Source: Nannocystaceae bacterium (GTDB lineage: Bacteria > Myxococcota_A > Polyangia > Nannocystales > Nannocystaceae). From it: 50,998 nucleotides of DNA. Made by a program: the position numbers and the translations under genes. Positions 27,964 to 37,132 of the stretch are shown piece by piece (position 1 is the first letter of the stretch; the number at the start of each line of letters is the position of its first letter). Under the pieces are notes generated by a model that worked only from the letters and a program-made list of their open reading frames with translations, made no database searches and was not told the DNA's origin. Location: contig JAIBBS010000044.1 of assembly GCA_019694555.1 (NCBI GenBank), positions 1-50,998 on the forward strand, in the 5' to 3' direction.

Positions 27964-29832
27964 TCACTGCGGCGGCGGCCGCGGCACGACCACGACCTCG
28001 TCGTCGCGCGCTTGTGGCGGCTGCGTGCGCGTGCTGCCGTCGGGCAGCGTCCAGCGCAGTGCGAGGGTGTAGCGGCCTGGCGGCAGGTCCACCAGCGCCG
28101 GCGTCTTGTCGCCGAGGTCGAGCTCGCGCGTGACGTCGCCGCTGGCGAAGCTCGCGCGCACGCGCACGCCGGCGTCGAGCAGGATCGGCAGCAGCTGCAC
28201 CGTACGCTGCGGCGCACCGGCGATCGGGATCACCAGCACCTCGTCGTCGGTGGTGGCCCATGCGGTCGACTCGAAGCGACCGTCGCGGAAGCTGACGTGC
28301 CGACGCCAGCGCGCCGTCTTTGCCACGCCCGGGGCCAGCGGTGCGCGCCACTGCACGAAGTCGGACAGCGACTGCAGCGCGAGCGTCTCGTGCTCGTCGG
28401 CGTCGGCTTCGGCCAGCGCGACGTCGACCATGACCGCGGCGACCTCGGCCCAACCGCTGCCCGCGGGTACCAGCGCCAGCGGGCGCACGCCGGCGGTGAA
28501 GGGATCGTCGAGCACGAGCTCGCTGCCGATCGCGACGTCCAGCTCGCGCACGTGCTGGTAGCCGCCCTGCGCCAGCGCAATCACGCGCGCGTGCGCGGTC
28601 GCGTCGGCGGCGGTGGCGTCGAGCGGCACGCGTGCGCTCCGGTGGCCGGGGCCGAGCTCGACCACGGTCGCGGTGCGTCCGGCGACGCCGAGCTCGATCG
28701 TGATGCTGCGCCAGCGCGCGTCGAAGTCGAAGCCGGCCGCGATCACCTCGACCGCGGGGCTGGGCGGCACTGCGGCCGGCACCGCGAGGCCGGTCTGCGG
28801 CGCCGCGGTCCACTGCGACCACGCCCACGCACTGCCGCCGCGCGGCACCAGGCGCCGGCGCCACTGCAGCGTGCCCTCGGGCACCGTGATCCGGCGCGCG
28901 CGCGCGTCGACCAGCTCGATCCGCGCGGTGGTGCCCGCGGCCTCGAGCTCGACGTCGATGCGCTCGAGCGCGTCGAGGGTTCCGACCGGGCGGATCTCGA
29001 AGACCCGCCGCGCACCGCGGTCGTCGGGATCGAGCGCGACCTCTTCGACCATGCGCTGGCGCTGCTCGACCGTGACGCTGTCCTCGAGCGTGGCGGTGGC
29101 CGCCACCGGCACCGCTGCGACGTCGGACGCGCTCGCGCGCACCGCCAGCGAACCGCCCTGGGCCACGCGTTCGGCGAGGGCATCGAGCGCCCACTGCCGC
29201 AGGTTCGCCTCGAGCGCCGCGTCGGCGCCGCCACGGATCTCGACGTGGGCGTTGGCGGTGACCAGCGCGCGCGCGTACGCGGTGAGGCTGCGGCGACCAC
29301 GGCCGACGAGCACGCCGTTGCGCTGCAGCGTGGCGACGTCGGCGGTCGCGATGACCTCGATCGCGGGCATGCGGGCGCGCACGTGGCCGCGCCAGGTCAG
29401 CTGCAGCGAGGACGCGGCCTGGGACAGCAGCGCCGCGGCGAGCAGCTCCGCGTGGGGCGCGTCGAGATCGATCACCGCGCCGGCCTGGTCGAACGCGAGC
29501 GCGACCTCGGTGACCAGCGGCTCGAAGCCGGGGCCGGCGATCTCGAGCTCGGCGTCGAGCCACGGCAGCGGCTGCACGCGCGCGGGGTCGAGGCCCGCCG
29601 CGGCGATCGCCTGTGCGCTCGGGCGCATGTCGACATCGAGGCTCAGGCGGCCGCCGCTGCGCGGCGCGGTGCCGACGTCGCCGGCGAGCAGGAACGTCGA
29701 CAGCCGCGCGCGTGGGTTGCCGTCGGCGTCGCGTGCGATCGCCGGCGGTGCGCAGACCCACAGTCGCGAGGGCTCGTCGTCATCGCCGGCCACGAGCAGG
29801 GTTCCGGCACTGCGCCAGGGCAAGGTCAGCAT
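27964..29832 (-). CDS. A-family-like protein A6 (diverged)
   Basis: 622 aa from ATG 29832. The N-terminus, A-G-D-D-D-E-P-S-R-L-W-V-C-A-P-P-A-I-A-R-D, corresponds to the family start (D-x-D..YYLP..P) with W in place of Y and poor conservation after that. The family S-L-x-G-D block is not recognisable. The C-terminal half is beta-rich with the family's regular units, for example V-L-D-D-P-F-T-A-G-V-R-P and F-V-Q-W-R-A-P-L. No signal peptide. It converges with the amidase gene, only four bases apart, and is last in the right-hand minus-strand operon. Confidence 0.75.
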   Translation of the reverse strand: MLTLPWRSAGTLLVAGDDDEPSRLWVCAPPAIARDADGNPRARLSTFLLAGDVGTAPRSGGRLSLDVDMRPSAQAIAAAGLDPARVQPLPWLDAELEIAGPGFEPLVTEVALAFDQAGAVIDLDAPHAELLAAALLSQAASSLQLTWRGHVRARMPAIEVIATADVATLQRNGVLVGRGRRSLTAYARALVTANAHVEIRGGADAALEANLRQWALDALAERVAQGGSLAVRASASDVAAVPVAATATLEDSVTVEQRQRMVEEVALDPDDRGARRVFEIRPVGTLDALERIDVELEAAGTTARIELVDARARRITVPEGTLQWRRRLVPRGGSAWAWSQWTAAPQTGLAVPAAVPPSPAVEVIAAGFDFDARWRSITIELGVAGRTATVVELGPGHRSARVPLDATAADATAHARVIALAQGGYQHVRELDVAIGSELVLDDPFTAGVRPLALVPAGSGWAEVAAVMVDVALAEADADEHETLALQSLSDFVQWRAPLAPGVAKTARWRRHVSFRDGRFESTAWATTDDEVLVIPIAGAPQRTVQLLPILLDAGVRVRASFASGDVTRELDLGDKTPALVDLPPGRYTLALRWTLPDGSTRTQPPQARDDEVVVVPRPPPQ

Positions 29833-29851
29833 GCGGCGGCTCCGGTCGCGC

Positions 29852-31474
29852 TCATGGCGGCAGCTCGAGGGTGATGCTCTCGCCGCTGGCGTCGCGCAGC
29901 GGCGACTCGACCATCGCCGCGGTCGCACCGGCGGCGTCGCGCGGCACATGGCGGGTGCGGTAGCGCAGTCGCGGCGCGGTGAAGCGATCGTCGCGTCGCA
30001 CGGGCCAACGCACGCTGCCGCCGGGATCGAGCGTGCGCCACGGACCGCCCTCGACCTGCACGGCGAGGTAGGCCACGCGCGCGCGTGCGGCCTCGGGCAG
30101 CGACAGCGTCACGGTCGCGGTCTCGCCGATGCCGAGCGCGAGCGCACCGAACACCAGCCCGCCGGGCAACAGCGGCACGGCGCCCAGATCGTGACGCGCA
30201 CCGTCGGTGCCGACGGCTGCGACCGTCACGCTCGCCGGCGCGTGCTGCCCGACCGCGAACGCCAACGGCTCGCCCGCGGTCAACACCAGCGTGCGCCGGC
30301 CCAGCGTCACGCTCAGCTCGCGAACGCGCGTGAACACCACCGCGTCGGCGGCGAAGCGCAGCACCACGAAGTCCAGCGCCGACGGCACCAGCTCGAGCAT
30401 GGGCCCGGTCGACTTGGCTTGGGTCTCGATCACCTGCGGTCCCGCGCTGGTCATCACCGTGGCGCGCGCGATCCACTGGAGGGCCACAGGCGCCGCGGTC
30501 TCGCGCACGTAGGCCAGCCGCGCGAAGCTCGGGGCGCCGGGCTCGAACGCGTGGTGCAGGCGCCCGCTGGGGCTGCCGGTGCTCAGCTCGACCTCCAGCC
30601 GCGCGACGCCGGTGGGGTGCAACGGCACGTCGTTGCCCACGTGCACGACCGCGGCCTGCAGCGGCGCGGGCGTGATCACCTCGAACAGGTGCACCGCGGG
30701 GTCGGGCACCGTGGCGAGGAACTGCGACAGCGACCAGCGCAGCGCGAGCGTCGTCGCGGCGGTGCGCCAGACCGAGAGATCGACGTCGAGGTGGGCCGGC
30801 AAGTCGGTGCGCACGCGCAGCGCCTCGCCCTCGGCCGTCGTGACCGACGCCAGCGCGTGCTCGGCCACCGCCGCGCGACCGGCATCGGGCGGCGGTGGGA
30901 TCGCGCCGGCTTGCTTCGGCAACCACAGCAGCGCCTGCGGCCCGAGTCCCGCGAGCGCATCGAGCACGGCCTCGCGCGTGGTCGTGCCCGCGGCCGCGAG
31001 CGTCTGCAGCTGCGCGACCACGGCGGGTCCGTCGAGTCGCACCAACCACGGCCATCGCGGCAGCGCGCCGACCACGGTGAGCTCGACCTCGACCTCGAGC
31101 GTGTCGGCACCGCGGGGCGCGAGCGCGCGGATCATCGCGGCTTCGATGCCGTCGAGCGCGACGGTGCGGTCGACCACGACGTCGCTGCCGGTCGGGGCGT
31201 CGAACCATCGACCGTCGGTGCGCGCGCCCGCGACGGTCGAGCGCAGCCGGAAGCGCGCCGCGTCGTAGCGGATCGCCAGCTCGTCGGGCGTGCGCACGGG
31301 GCTGTGCGCCCGCAGCCGCAGCGTCAGCACGCTGCCGGTCTCGCCGCGGGCGATGAACACCTGCGGCACGCCTGCGGGGTCGCGCAGCGGCTCGAGGCCG
31401 TCGGGCGCGACCCAACGGCGCGCCGGCTCGGCGTCGTCGGGGTAGCGCCCGTCGTGCGGTTGCAGCAGCAGCAT
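29852..31474 (-). CDS. A-family-like protein A10 (short, diverged)
   Basis: 540 aa. ATG 31474 overlaps the TGA of the upstream A9 gene as ATGA. The N-terminus M-L-L-L-Q-P-H-D-G-R-Y-P-D-D-A-E-P-A-R-R-W-V-A-P is a shortened version of the family start. The middle holds G-L-G-P-Q-A-L-L-W-L-P and the C-terminus Y-R-T-R-H-V-P, again beta-rich. No named domain. Relatedness to the family rests on order, size and the shared N-terminal pattern rather than on a strong motif. Confidence 0.7.
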   Translation of the reverse strand: MLLLQPHDGRYPDDAEPARRWVAPDGLEPLRDPAGVPQVFIARGETGSVLTLRLRAHSPVRTPDELAIRYDAARFRLRSTVAGARTDGRWFDAPTGSDVVVDRTVALDGIEAAMIRALAPRGADTLEVEVELTVVGALPRWPWLVRLDGPAVVAQLQTLAAAGTTTREAVLDALAGLGPQALLWLPKQAGAIPPPPDAGRAAVAEHALASVTTAEGEALRVRTDLPAHLDVDLSVWRTAATTLALRWSLSQFLATVPDPAVHLFEVITPAPLQAAVVHVGNDVPLHPTGVARLEVELSTGSPSGRLHHAFEPGAPSFARLAYVRETAAPVALQWIARATVMTSAGPQVIETQAKSTGPMLELVPSALDFVVLRFAADAVVFTRVRELSVTLGRRTLVLTAGEPLAFAVGQHAPASVTVAAVGTDGARHDLGAVPLLPGGLVFGALALGIGETATVTLSLPEAARARVAYLAVQVEGGPWRTLDPGGSVRWPVRRDDRFTAPRLRYRTRHVPRDAAGATAAMVESPLRDASGESITLELPP

Positions 31475-34008
31475 CAGAAGTCCATCGCACCGCTGGCGGT
31501 GCCGACCTCGAGCACGCCGGCGCCGTGGCGCTCGGACCACGTCGTGCGCGCGCCCTCGCCTTCGGCGTGCAGGTTGGTGACGCGGAAGAGATAGCGCTGC
31601 TGATCGTCGGGGCGGCCCGAGAGCCGATCGAGGAAGTGACCCACGAGGCTCACGTCGAGCTCGGGCGCCGAGGGCGTCAGCGTCACGCGCGTGCCGTCGT
31701 CGAACTCGACCAGCAGGCCCGACAACGTCGGCGCGCCGGCGCGCGGTGTGAACGCGCCGGCTGCAGCGCGCACGTGGACGCTGAAGCCACCGGTGGTCGC
31801 GCCGCCGGTGACGGCGAGCAGGCGGAACAGCGCGTTGGGATCGGGCACCGGTGTGCCCACGACCATCGGGCGCAGCGACAGCACCGCCGTCTCGGGCGGC
31901 TGCACGCGGTACTCGATCATCCGCAGCTCGTTGGGCGCGAGCACCTGGCCGGTGTGGCTCTGCGGCTCGAATGCATGCGCAACGACACCGACCGCGAGCT
32001 CGACGCTGGGCAGCTCGGTCAGGATGACGGGGCACTCGGCGCGGTTGCGGACGGCGATCGCATAGCGGCCCGCGGCGGCATCGACAGCGCCGGCGAAGTC
32101 CACCTGGAACACCTGCGGCGAGGCCTCGCGCAGCGAGACCCGGGCCGGGATCGAGACCCGCGAGCCGTCGAACAGCTCGTACTCCACCAGGCCGGTCAGG
32201 CTCGCTGCCTGCGGTGCGAGCGTCTCGCCCCACAGGCCCAAGAAGGTGTCGCCGTCGATCTCGAGCGTGTCGGTGATGCCGACGTCGGGATCGATCGACG
32301 CTGCGGTGCGTCGCTGTGCCTCGCCGAGTCGGTCGTGTCGCAGCGTGAGCTGGGCCGAGCGCGGCAGCAGCGGCGAAAGCTGCGGCACGATGCCGTCGCG
32401 CGCGAGCTCGTTGCGCACCAGATCGTCGAGCGTGGGGTCGATCCACGCCACGAGGCGATAGACCATCGCGACCCGCAGCAGCGCGCGCGTGGCCTCCGCG
32501 CCGCCGTCGGTCTGGCCTTCGACGGTGGCGAAGTCGCTGGCGACGAAGCTCAGGCTCGGCAGGTACGGCGCCGTGTCGCTGCGGTACAGGCGGAACTCGG
32601 TCGGCGGCAAGAGCACGACCTCGGGCATGAGGCTGTCGCGGAACGCGATGCGTTGACCATCGAGCGCCATGCGGCGAAGGATGTGGATGCCGACGCCGTT
32701 GAAGCCGGCGTCGAGGTAGACCGCGTCGTTGCGCGGCAGCGCGGGGTCGAAGCCAAACGGCAGATCGAGCGCGCAGTCGAGCCGCGTGTCCACCAGCGCC
32801 GGGCGTCGCTTCTCGTCGAGCGCGAGGATCGCGGGCACCGCGGCGATGCCGTCGATGCGCAGGTCGGACTTGGCGACCGACTCGGTGATCGGGATCGCGT
32901 TGAGCTTGGTCGTCATCGCCAGATCGGGGCGCAGCTCCGTCAGCTTGATCGGCATCGGTCGGACCACCGGCGGCGGCGTGGAGGTCGTCGGCGGTGGCGG
33001 TGGCGGTGGCGGCGGTGGCGGTGGCGGTGGCTCCGGTGTGACCGGCTTGATCGGCATGTGGGCGGCGGCCGCGAGGTGTGCCGCGAGCATCCTCGCGATC
33101 TGCGGTTGGATCACCGAGGCCGCGGCCGCGGCCGCGACGGCGGCCTCGGGCGCCGGGGCGGGCGCGGGCGCGGGCGCGGAGATCGTCGCCACGCGGGCCG
33201 TCATCGCCACCATGGGCGTGTCGAGCATCGGGGCCCGGCTCGCTCGCGCGAGCAGGCTCGCGCGCATCACGTCGACCTCGAGCTTGCGCTCGGGCCGATC
33301 GATCTCGGCGGCCTTGACCGCGGTGACGGTGAACAGCGCGCCGCGGGCGTGCATCGCCGCCGCCTGGATCTCGACCGAGGGCTTGCCGACGACGTGCTGC
33401 CGCCAGGTCCGCACCGCGACGTCGGCCGAGATGCCGATGTGCAGGGTCGTGCCGCGGCTAGGGTCGCGCAACGCGAAGTAGACCGCCTCGAACTGCAGCC
33501 GGTCCGTGAACACCGTCGTCGACTCGGCGAGCTGGGGCCCGGTCATCACCAGGGGTTGCAGGGGAATCGTCTGATCGATTCCCCCTGCACTGTCTTGGAC
33601 CGGCACCCGCGTCCGCAACGTCAGCTCGGCCACGTGATCCATGACGACCATCGTCGCGCCGGTGGCCGATGGATCAGTGAGCGGCGTCCAGGTCAGCGCG
33701 AGGCTCAGGCGACCGCTCTCTGCGTCGCCGGGCTGGTAGCGCAGCGACACCCGCGGCTTGTCGTTCGCGTCGGTGGCGATGCGGTACTGCGGCAGATAGT
33801 ATCGGCGCGACGGCTGGTTCGACGACGCATAGGCGACGCCGACCGCGAGCGTGTCGGTGCCCTCCAGAACCGGTCGTTCCTGCCCTTGCGGCGCCGATCC
33901 GCCGCCTGTGTCGACGCGACCATGCACGCGCAGATCGTCGCGGACGTCGAGCAATCGAGTGAGCGCGACGCCACGCAGGTTGGCGTCGACGACGAACGAG
34001 TTGGCCAC
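31474..34008 (-). CDS. A-family-like protein A9 with poly-proline linker
   Basis: 844 aa from GTG 34008, with a perfect AGGAGGT five bases upstream. The N-terminal domain has R-Y-Y-L-P-Q-Y-R-I-A (69-78) and P-R-V-S-L-R-Y, the family FYYLP element. A central Ala/Pro region (278-350) contains 14 consecutive prolines. The C-terminal half resumes a beta-rich fold with F-D-D-G-T-R-V-T-L-T. No signal peptide. It is first in the right-hand minus-strand operon (A9, A10, A6), facing A7 across 260 bases. Confidence 0.75.
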   Translation of the reverse strand: MANSFVVDANLRGVALTRLLDVRDDLRVHGRVDTGGGSAPQGQERPVLEGTDTLAVGVAYASSNQPSRRYYLPQYRIATDANDKPRVSLRYQPGDAESGRLSLALTWTPLTDPSATGATMVVMDHVAELTLRTRVPVQDSAGGIDQTIPLQPLVMTGPQLAESTTVFTDRLQFEAVYFALRDPSRGTTLHIGISADVAVRTWRQHVVGKPSVEIQAAAMHARGALFTVTAVKAAEIDRPERKLEVDVMRASLLARASRAPMLDTPMVAMTARVATISAPAPAPAPAPEAAVAAAAAASVIQPQIARMLAAHLAAAAHMPIKPVTPEPPPPPPPPPPPPPPTTSTPPPVVRPMPIKLTELRPDLAMTTKLNAIPITESVAKSDLRIDGIAAVPAILALDEKRRPALVDTRLDCALDLPFGFDPALPRNDAVYLDAGFNGVGIHILRRMALDGQRIAFRDSLMPEVVLLPPTEFRLYRSDTAPYLPSLSFVASDFATVEGQTDGGAEATRALLRVAMVYRLVAWIDPTLDDLVRNELARDGIVPQLSPLLPRSAQLTLRHDRLGEAQRRTAASIDPDVGITDTLEIDGDTFLGLWGETLAPQAASLTGLVEYELFDGSRVSIPARVSLREASPQVFQVDFAGAVDAAAGRYAIAVRNRAECPVILTELPSVELAVGVVAHAFEPQSHTGQVLAPNELRMIEYRVQPPETAVLSLRPMVVGTPVPDPNALFRLLAVTGGATTGGFSVHVRAAAGAFTPRAGAPTLSGLLVEFDDGTRVTLTPSAPELDVSLVGHFLDRLSGRPDDQQRYLFRVTNLHAEGEGARTTWSERHGAGVLEVGTASGAMDF
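32989..33030 (-). repeat. poly-proline-coding run of 14 codons
   Basis: Fourteen consecutive Pro codons (residues 327-340 of A9) form a GGCGGT/GGTGGC-type run on the plus strand. Translation of such a run normally needs EF-P. Confidence 0.9.
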
Positions 34009-34101
34009 GCGAGACCTCCTTGACGCTGCCGACGGTGAGCCGGCGGCGCAGCCTACCACGGTGTCACGCCAGCATCGGCGTCGATCCGGCGTCGGGGATT
34101 T

Positions 34102-34115
34102 TGATCGAACGATCA
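34102..34115. promoter_or_regulatory. 14-base palindrome in the right divergent intergenic region
   Basis: TGATCG-AA-CGATCA is a perfect inverted repeat in the 260-base gap between A9 (-) and A7 (+). It is one of few AT-containing palindromes here and is well placed to regulate both operons. The left divergent gap has no copy of it. Confidence 0.4.
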
Positions 34116-34174
34116 GTGCGGCGCGACGCGATCATCACGCGCGTTCGGGTCTGCCCCTCGGAAGTCGCGGTTGC

Positions 34175-34180
34175 TATGCT
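34175..34180 (+). promoter_or_regulatory. possible -10 element of the A7 operon
   Basis: TATGCT matches four of six consensus bases. The matching -35 is unclear. It would give an 80-odd-base leader ahead of ATG 34269, which has GGAAGGA six bases upstream. Confidence 0.3.
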
Positions 34181-34268
34181 GCGCCGCCGTCGTCATCGCA
34201 CGACGGATCGAAGTCGATGCGACGACCGTGTTCGGTCGCGTCGAGCAAGGGCGAAGGAAGGACGCACG

Positions 34269-37097
34269 ATGCTGGCCATCGAAGGCAAACGGACCGTCGG
34301 CGAGGTGACGGTCTACCGCGACGACGCGCAGTGGTACCGCTTCTATCTCGTGCCCAACGCGCCGGCGTTCGCACGCGACGCGCAGGGCCGCGCCAAGCTC
34401 ACGCTGTTCGTCTACAGCTTCGGTCAGCAGGATCGCGATGCCGATCCCACGTTGCCCACCGGCGGTGGCTACCTGACGCTGCAGACCGAGTTCGCGGTCA
34501 CGCCGACCCAACGCGAGCAGGTGCGGGCGCAGCTGCAGTCCGAGGTCGACACCGAGTACGCGCGACGGCGCACCGATCCACGCTACGCGGGCAACCCCGA
34601 CTACGCCGGCAGCGCGGCGCCGCAGGTGGTGCTCGCGGACCCGACGCTGTCGTCGGGCACGGTCCGGCTGCGCACGACCCAGGCGACGCAGCTCGTCACC
34701 GGGCGCTTCGCGGAGGCGCCCGCATCGCTGGTGCTCGGCAGCAACGCCGCGTTCGCACTCGACCTCACCGCCGCGGGTGCGGACTTCATGCGCCAGACCC
34801 TCAGCGGCGAGGCCGGCGGTGCCGGCATGAGCCCGATCGAGGTCGAGTACGACCTCAAGATGTGGGCCCGCCTGCCGCCGGTCGAGATCACCGTCACCGG
34901 CAAGGCCGACAGCATCCACAAGACGCTGCAGAACCTGTCGCAGACCGATCGCGACGACCCTTGCACGCCGGCCGAGGTCGAGACCTACCGCGAGCGCGGC
35001 ATCAACAGCGCGTCGCTGGTCGACCAGGGCCTGGTCGACGTCAAGACCAACGCCGGGCCCGGCGTGCCCGAGGAGGTCGTGACCGCGCTCGAGCAGTACG
35101 CGCTCAAGCTGTTCGACACGATGATCCAAAACCGCTTCCTCGAGCCCGCGGAGATCGACAGCCAGTCGTTGGGCTTCGGCCCCGACGATCCCGGTGCTCC
35201 CGGTGAGCGCGATCCCGGCTGGGCGGCGATGCTCTACGAGCACAAGGACTTCGGCGGTCGCACGCTCGAGGTCAGCGAGACCATGGCGCAGATGCCGGGC
35301 GACTTCAACGACCTGGTGTCGTCGCTCAAGGTCCGGCCCGGTCACCGCGTCACGCTGTACGAGCACAGCAACTTCGTCGGCTCGATGCGCGAGATCACTG
35401 CGACCACGCCGTGGATCGGCGGCGACTTCAACGACGTCGTGTCCTCGGTGCGGGTGTGGCGTCCGCCGACGACGCGATACAAGGTCCGCGAGACCATCAA
35501 CGAGTCGCACCTCGATCTGCGCATCCACATCGAGCGCTCGCAGGTCGTCGAGTGGGACACCGGTGCGGTCTCGGCGGTGCTGCAGACCGCGTTCGACGGC
35601 GCGGACGCGGCGGCCGTGCGCGACCACGTGGTCGAGGTGACGCTGGCCGAGGCGCGCACGCTGGGCGTGGTCGTGCAGACGATCCCGGAGGTCGGCAAGG
35701 GTGCCGTCGCCGGCGTCGAGGTCGAGGTCGCCTACGAGGCCACCGACGCCAACGGCGTGCAGCACAGCACGCCCGACGGTCACACGTTCTCGGCCGCGAA
35801 CCCGGGCCCGTGGAAGTTCAATCCGACCATCATCGCGGGCGAGCGCAGCTACAAGGAGCGCCACCGTCCGCTGTACCCCGACGGCACCCAGGGCGAGTTC
35901 ACGCCGTGGGCGCTGATGCGCTCGCGCTCGCTGTCGATCGCGATCCCCGATCCGGGGCCGTGGTCGCTCGAGGTCAGCGCCGCGAGCCTCAACTGGGAGC
36001 TGCTGCGCACGGTGAAGGTCGCCCTGCGCACGCCCGATCCCGCCGGTGGCACGCCGCTGTCGCACACGTTCGAGCTGACCAACGCGACGCCGGTACATCG
36101 CTGGGAGCTGGCGCTGCGCAAGCCGATGACCGCGCCGGTCGAGGTCGCGCTGACGTACTACCTCAAGGACGAGAAGGTGCTCGAGGCGCCGCTGCGCCAG
36201 GCCCAGCCCACCGACGCGTTGTTCGTGGTGCCGCCGCCGCAGGTCGACCTGCTCGACGTCACGCTGGTGCCCGCGGGCGACTGGAGCGAGGTCGCGCAGT
36301 GCGTCGTGACGCTGCAGTACGACGCCGGCGAGGGCGTGGTCTACGACAAGGTCGCGCGCCTGACCGGCATCGAGCAGCTGTTCCAGTGGCAGGTGCTGCT
36401 GCGCGATCCCACGCGCCGCGCGTTCCGCATGAATTCGCTGGTGGCGTACAAGACCGGCACCATCGACGACGGTGCGTGGCAGACGCTCGAGGGCGACCAG
36501 GCGGTGCCGATCCGCGTCACCGGTGTACCCAAGCTCCCGGTCAACGTGTATGCCAACCTCGTCGACTTCACGCGCACGCCCGCGGTGCTCGTGACGCTGG
36601 CGTACGGCGACGAGCGCAAGACCCTGAGCTTCACCAGCGCGGAGAAGAAGAGCTTCACCCCGCCGCTGCGGCCCGACGGCAACCGCGAGTTCAGCTACCA
36701 GATCACCTGGATGCCACCGGATGGACAGCCGGTGCAGGGATCGATCGTGCGCACGACCGCCACCGAGGTGTTCGTGCCCAAGGCCACGTTGCCGCAGACC
36801 GGCAAGCTCGAGGTGCTGGTGCGCGGCTTCGCGGTCGACTTCGCGGTCACGCCGTTCGTCGACGTGATGCTGCGGTGGAAGGACGTCGACCGCGAGGAGA
36901 GCACGCCGATGCCGCTGTCGCTGTCGAAGGAAAAGCCCAACGCGACCTGGACGGTGGACATCGGCGACCGGACCCAGCGCAAGTTCACCTACGCCATCGT
37001 CTACAACCTCGCCGACGGCACGCGCGTGCCCGGCAAGAGCGGCGAGACCGACGACCCCGTGATCTCCGTGACCCGCTACCAACCGACGCCGGGTTGA
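34269..37097 (+). CDS. A-family protein A7 with beta/gamma-crystallin domain
   Basis: 942 aa. The family N-terminal domain is present: G-E-V-T-V-Y-R-D-D-A (11-20), R-F-Y-L-V-P-N (24-30) and a later G-S-N-A-A-F-A-L-D-L and Y-D-L-K-M-W-A block. Residues 318-397 are a two-motif beta/gamma-crystallin domain: L-Y-E-H-K-D-F-G-G and L-Y-E-H-S-N-F-V-G open the two halves, and each half ends in F-N-D-L-V-S-S or F-N-D-V-V-S-S, the N/D-N/D-x-x-S/T-S calcium-binding signature. The rest is tandem beta units, one with V-T-L-V-P-A-G-D-W-S-E-V, nearly identical to A8. No signal peptide. The crystallin domain may be a calcium-dependent stability or binding module. Confidence 0.87.
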   Translation: MLAIEGKRTVGEVTVYRDDAQWYRFYLVPNAPAFARDAQGRAKLTLFVYSFGQQDRDADPTLPTGGGYLTLQTEFAVTPTQREQVRAQLQSEVDTEYARRRTDPRYAGNPDYAGSAAPQVVLADPTLSSGTVRLRTTQATQLVTGRFAEAPASLVLGSNAAFALDLTAAGADFMRQTLSGEAGGAGMSPIEVEYDLKMWARLPPVEITVTGKADSIHKTLQNLSQTDRDDPCTPAEVETYRERGINSASLVDQGLVDVKTNAGPGVPEEVVTALEQYALKLFDTMIQNRFLEPAEIDSQSLGFGPDDPGAPGERDPGWAAMLYEHKDFGGRTLEVSETMAQMPGDFNDLVSSLKVRPGHRVTLYEHSNFVGSMREITATTPWIGGDFNDVVSSVRVWRPPTTRYKVRETINESHLDLRIHIERSQVVEWDTGAVSAVLQTAFDGADAAAVRDHVVEVTLAEARTLGVVVQTIPEVGKGAVAGVEVEVAYEATDANGVQHSTPDGHTFSAANPGPWKFNPTIIAGERSYKERHRPLYPDGTQGEFTPWALMRSRSLSIAIPDPGPWSLEVSAASLNWELLRTVKVALRTPDPAGGTPLSHTFELTNATPVHRWELALRKPMTAPVEVALTYYLKDEKVLEAPLRQAQPTDALFVVPPPQVDLLDVTLVPAGDWSEVAQCVVTLQYDAGEGVVYDKVARLTGIEQLFQWQVLLRDPTRRAFRMNSLVAYKTGTIDDGAWQTLEGDQAVPIRVTGVPKLPVNVYANLVDFTRTPAVLVTLAYGDERKTLSFTSAEKKSFTPPLRPDGNREFSYQITWMPPDGQPVQGSIVRTTATEVFVPKATLPQTGKLEVLVRGFAVDFAVTPFVDVMLRWKDVDREESTPMPLSLSKEKPNATWTVDIGDRTQRKFTYAIVYNLADGTRVPGKSGETDDPVISVTRYQPTPG

Positions 37098-37132
37098 CCC
37101 CCGCCGCACCGACCCCGCGAAAGGATCTCGTC

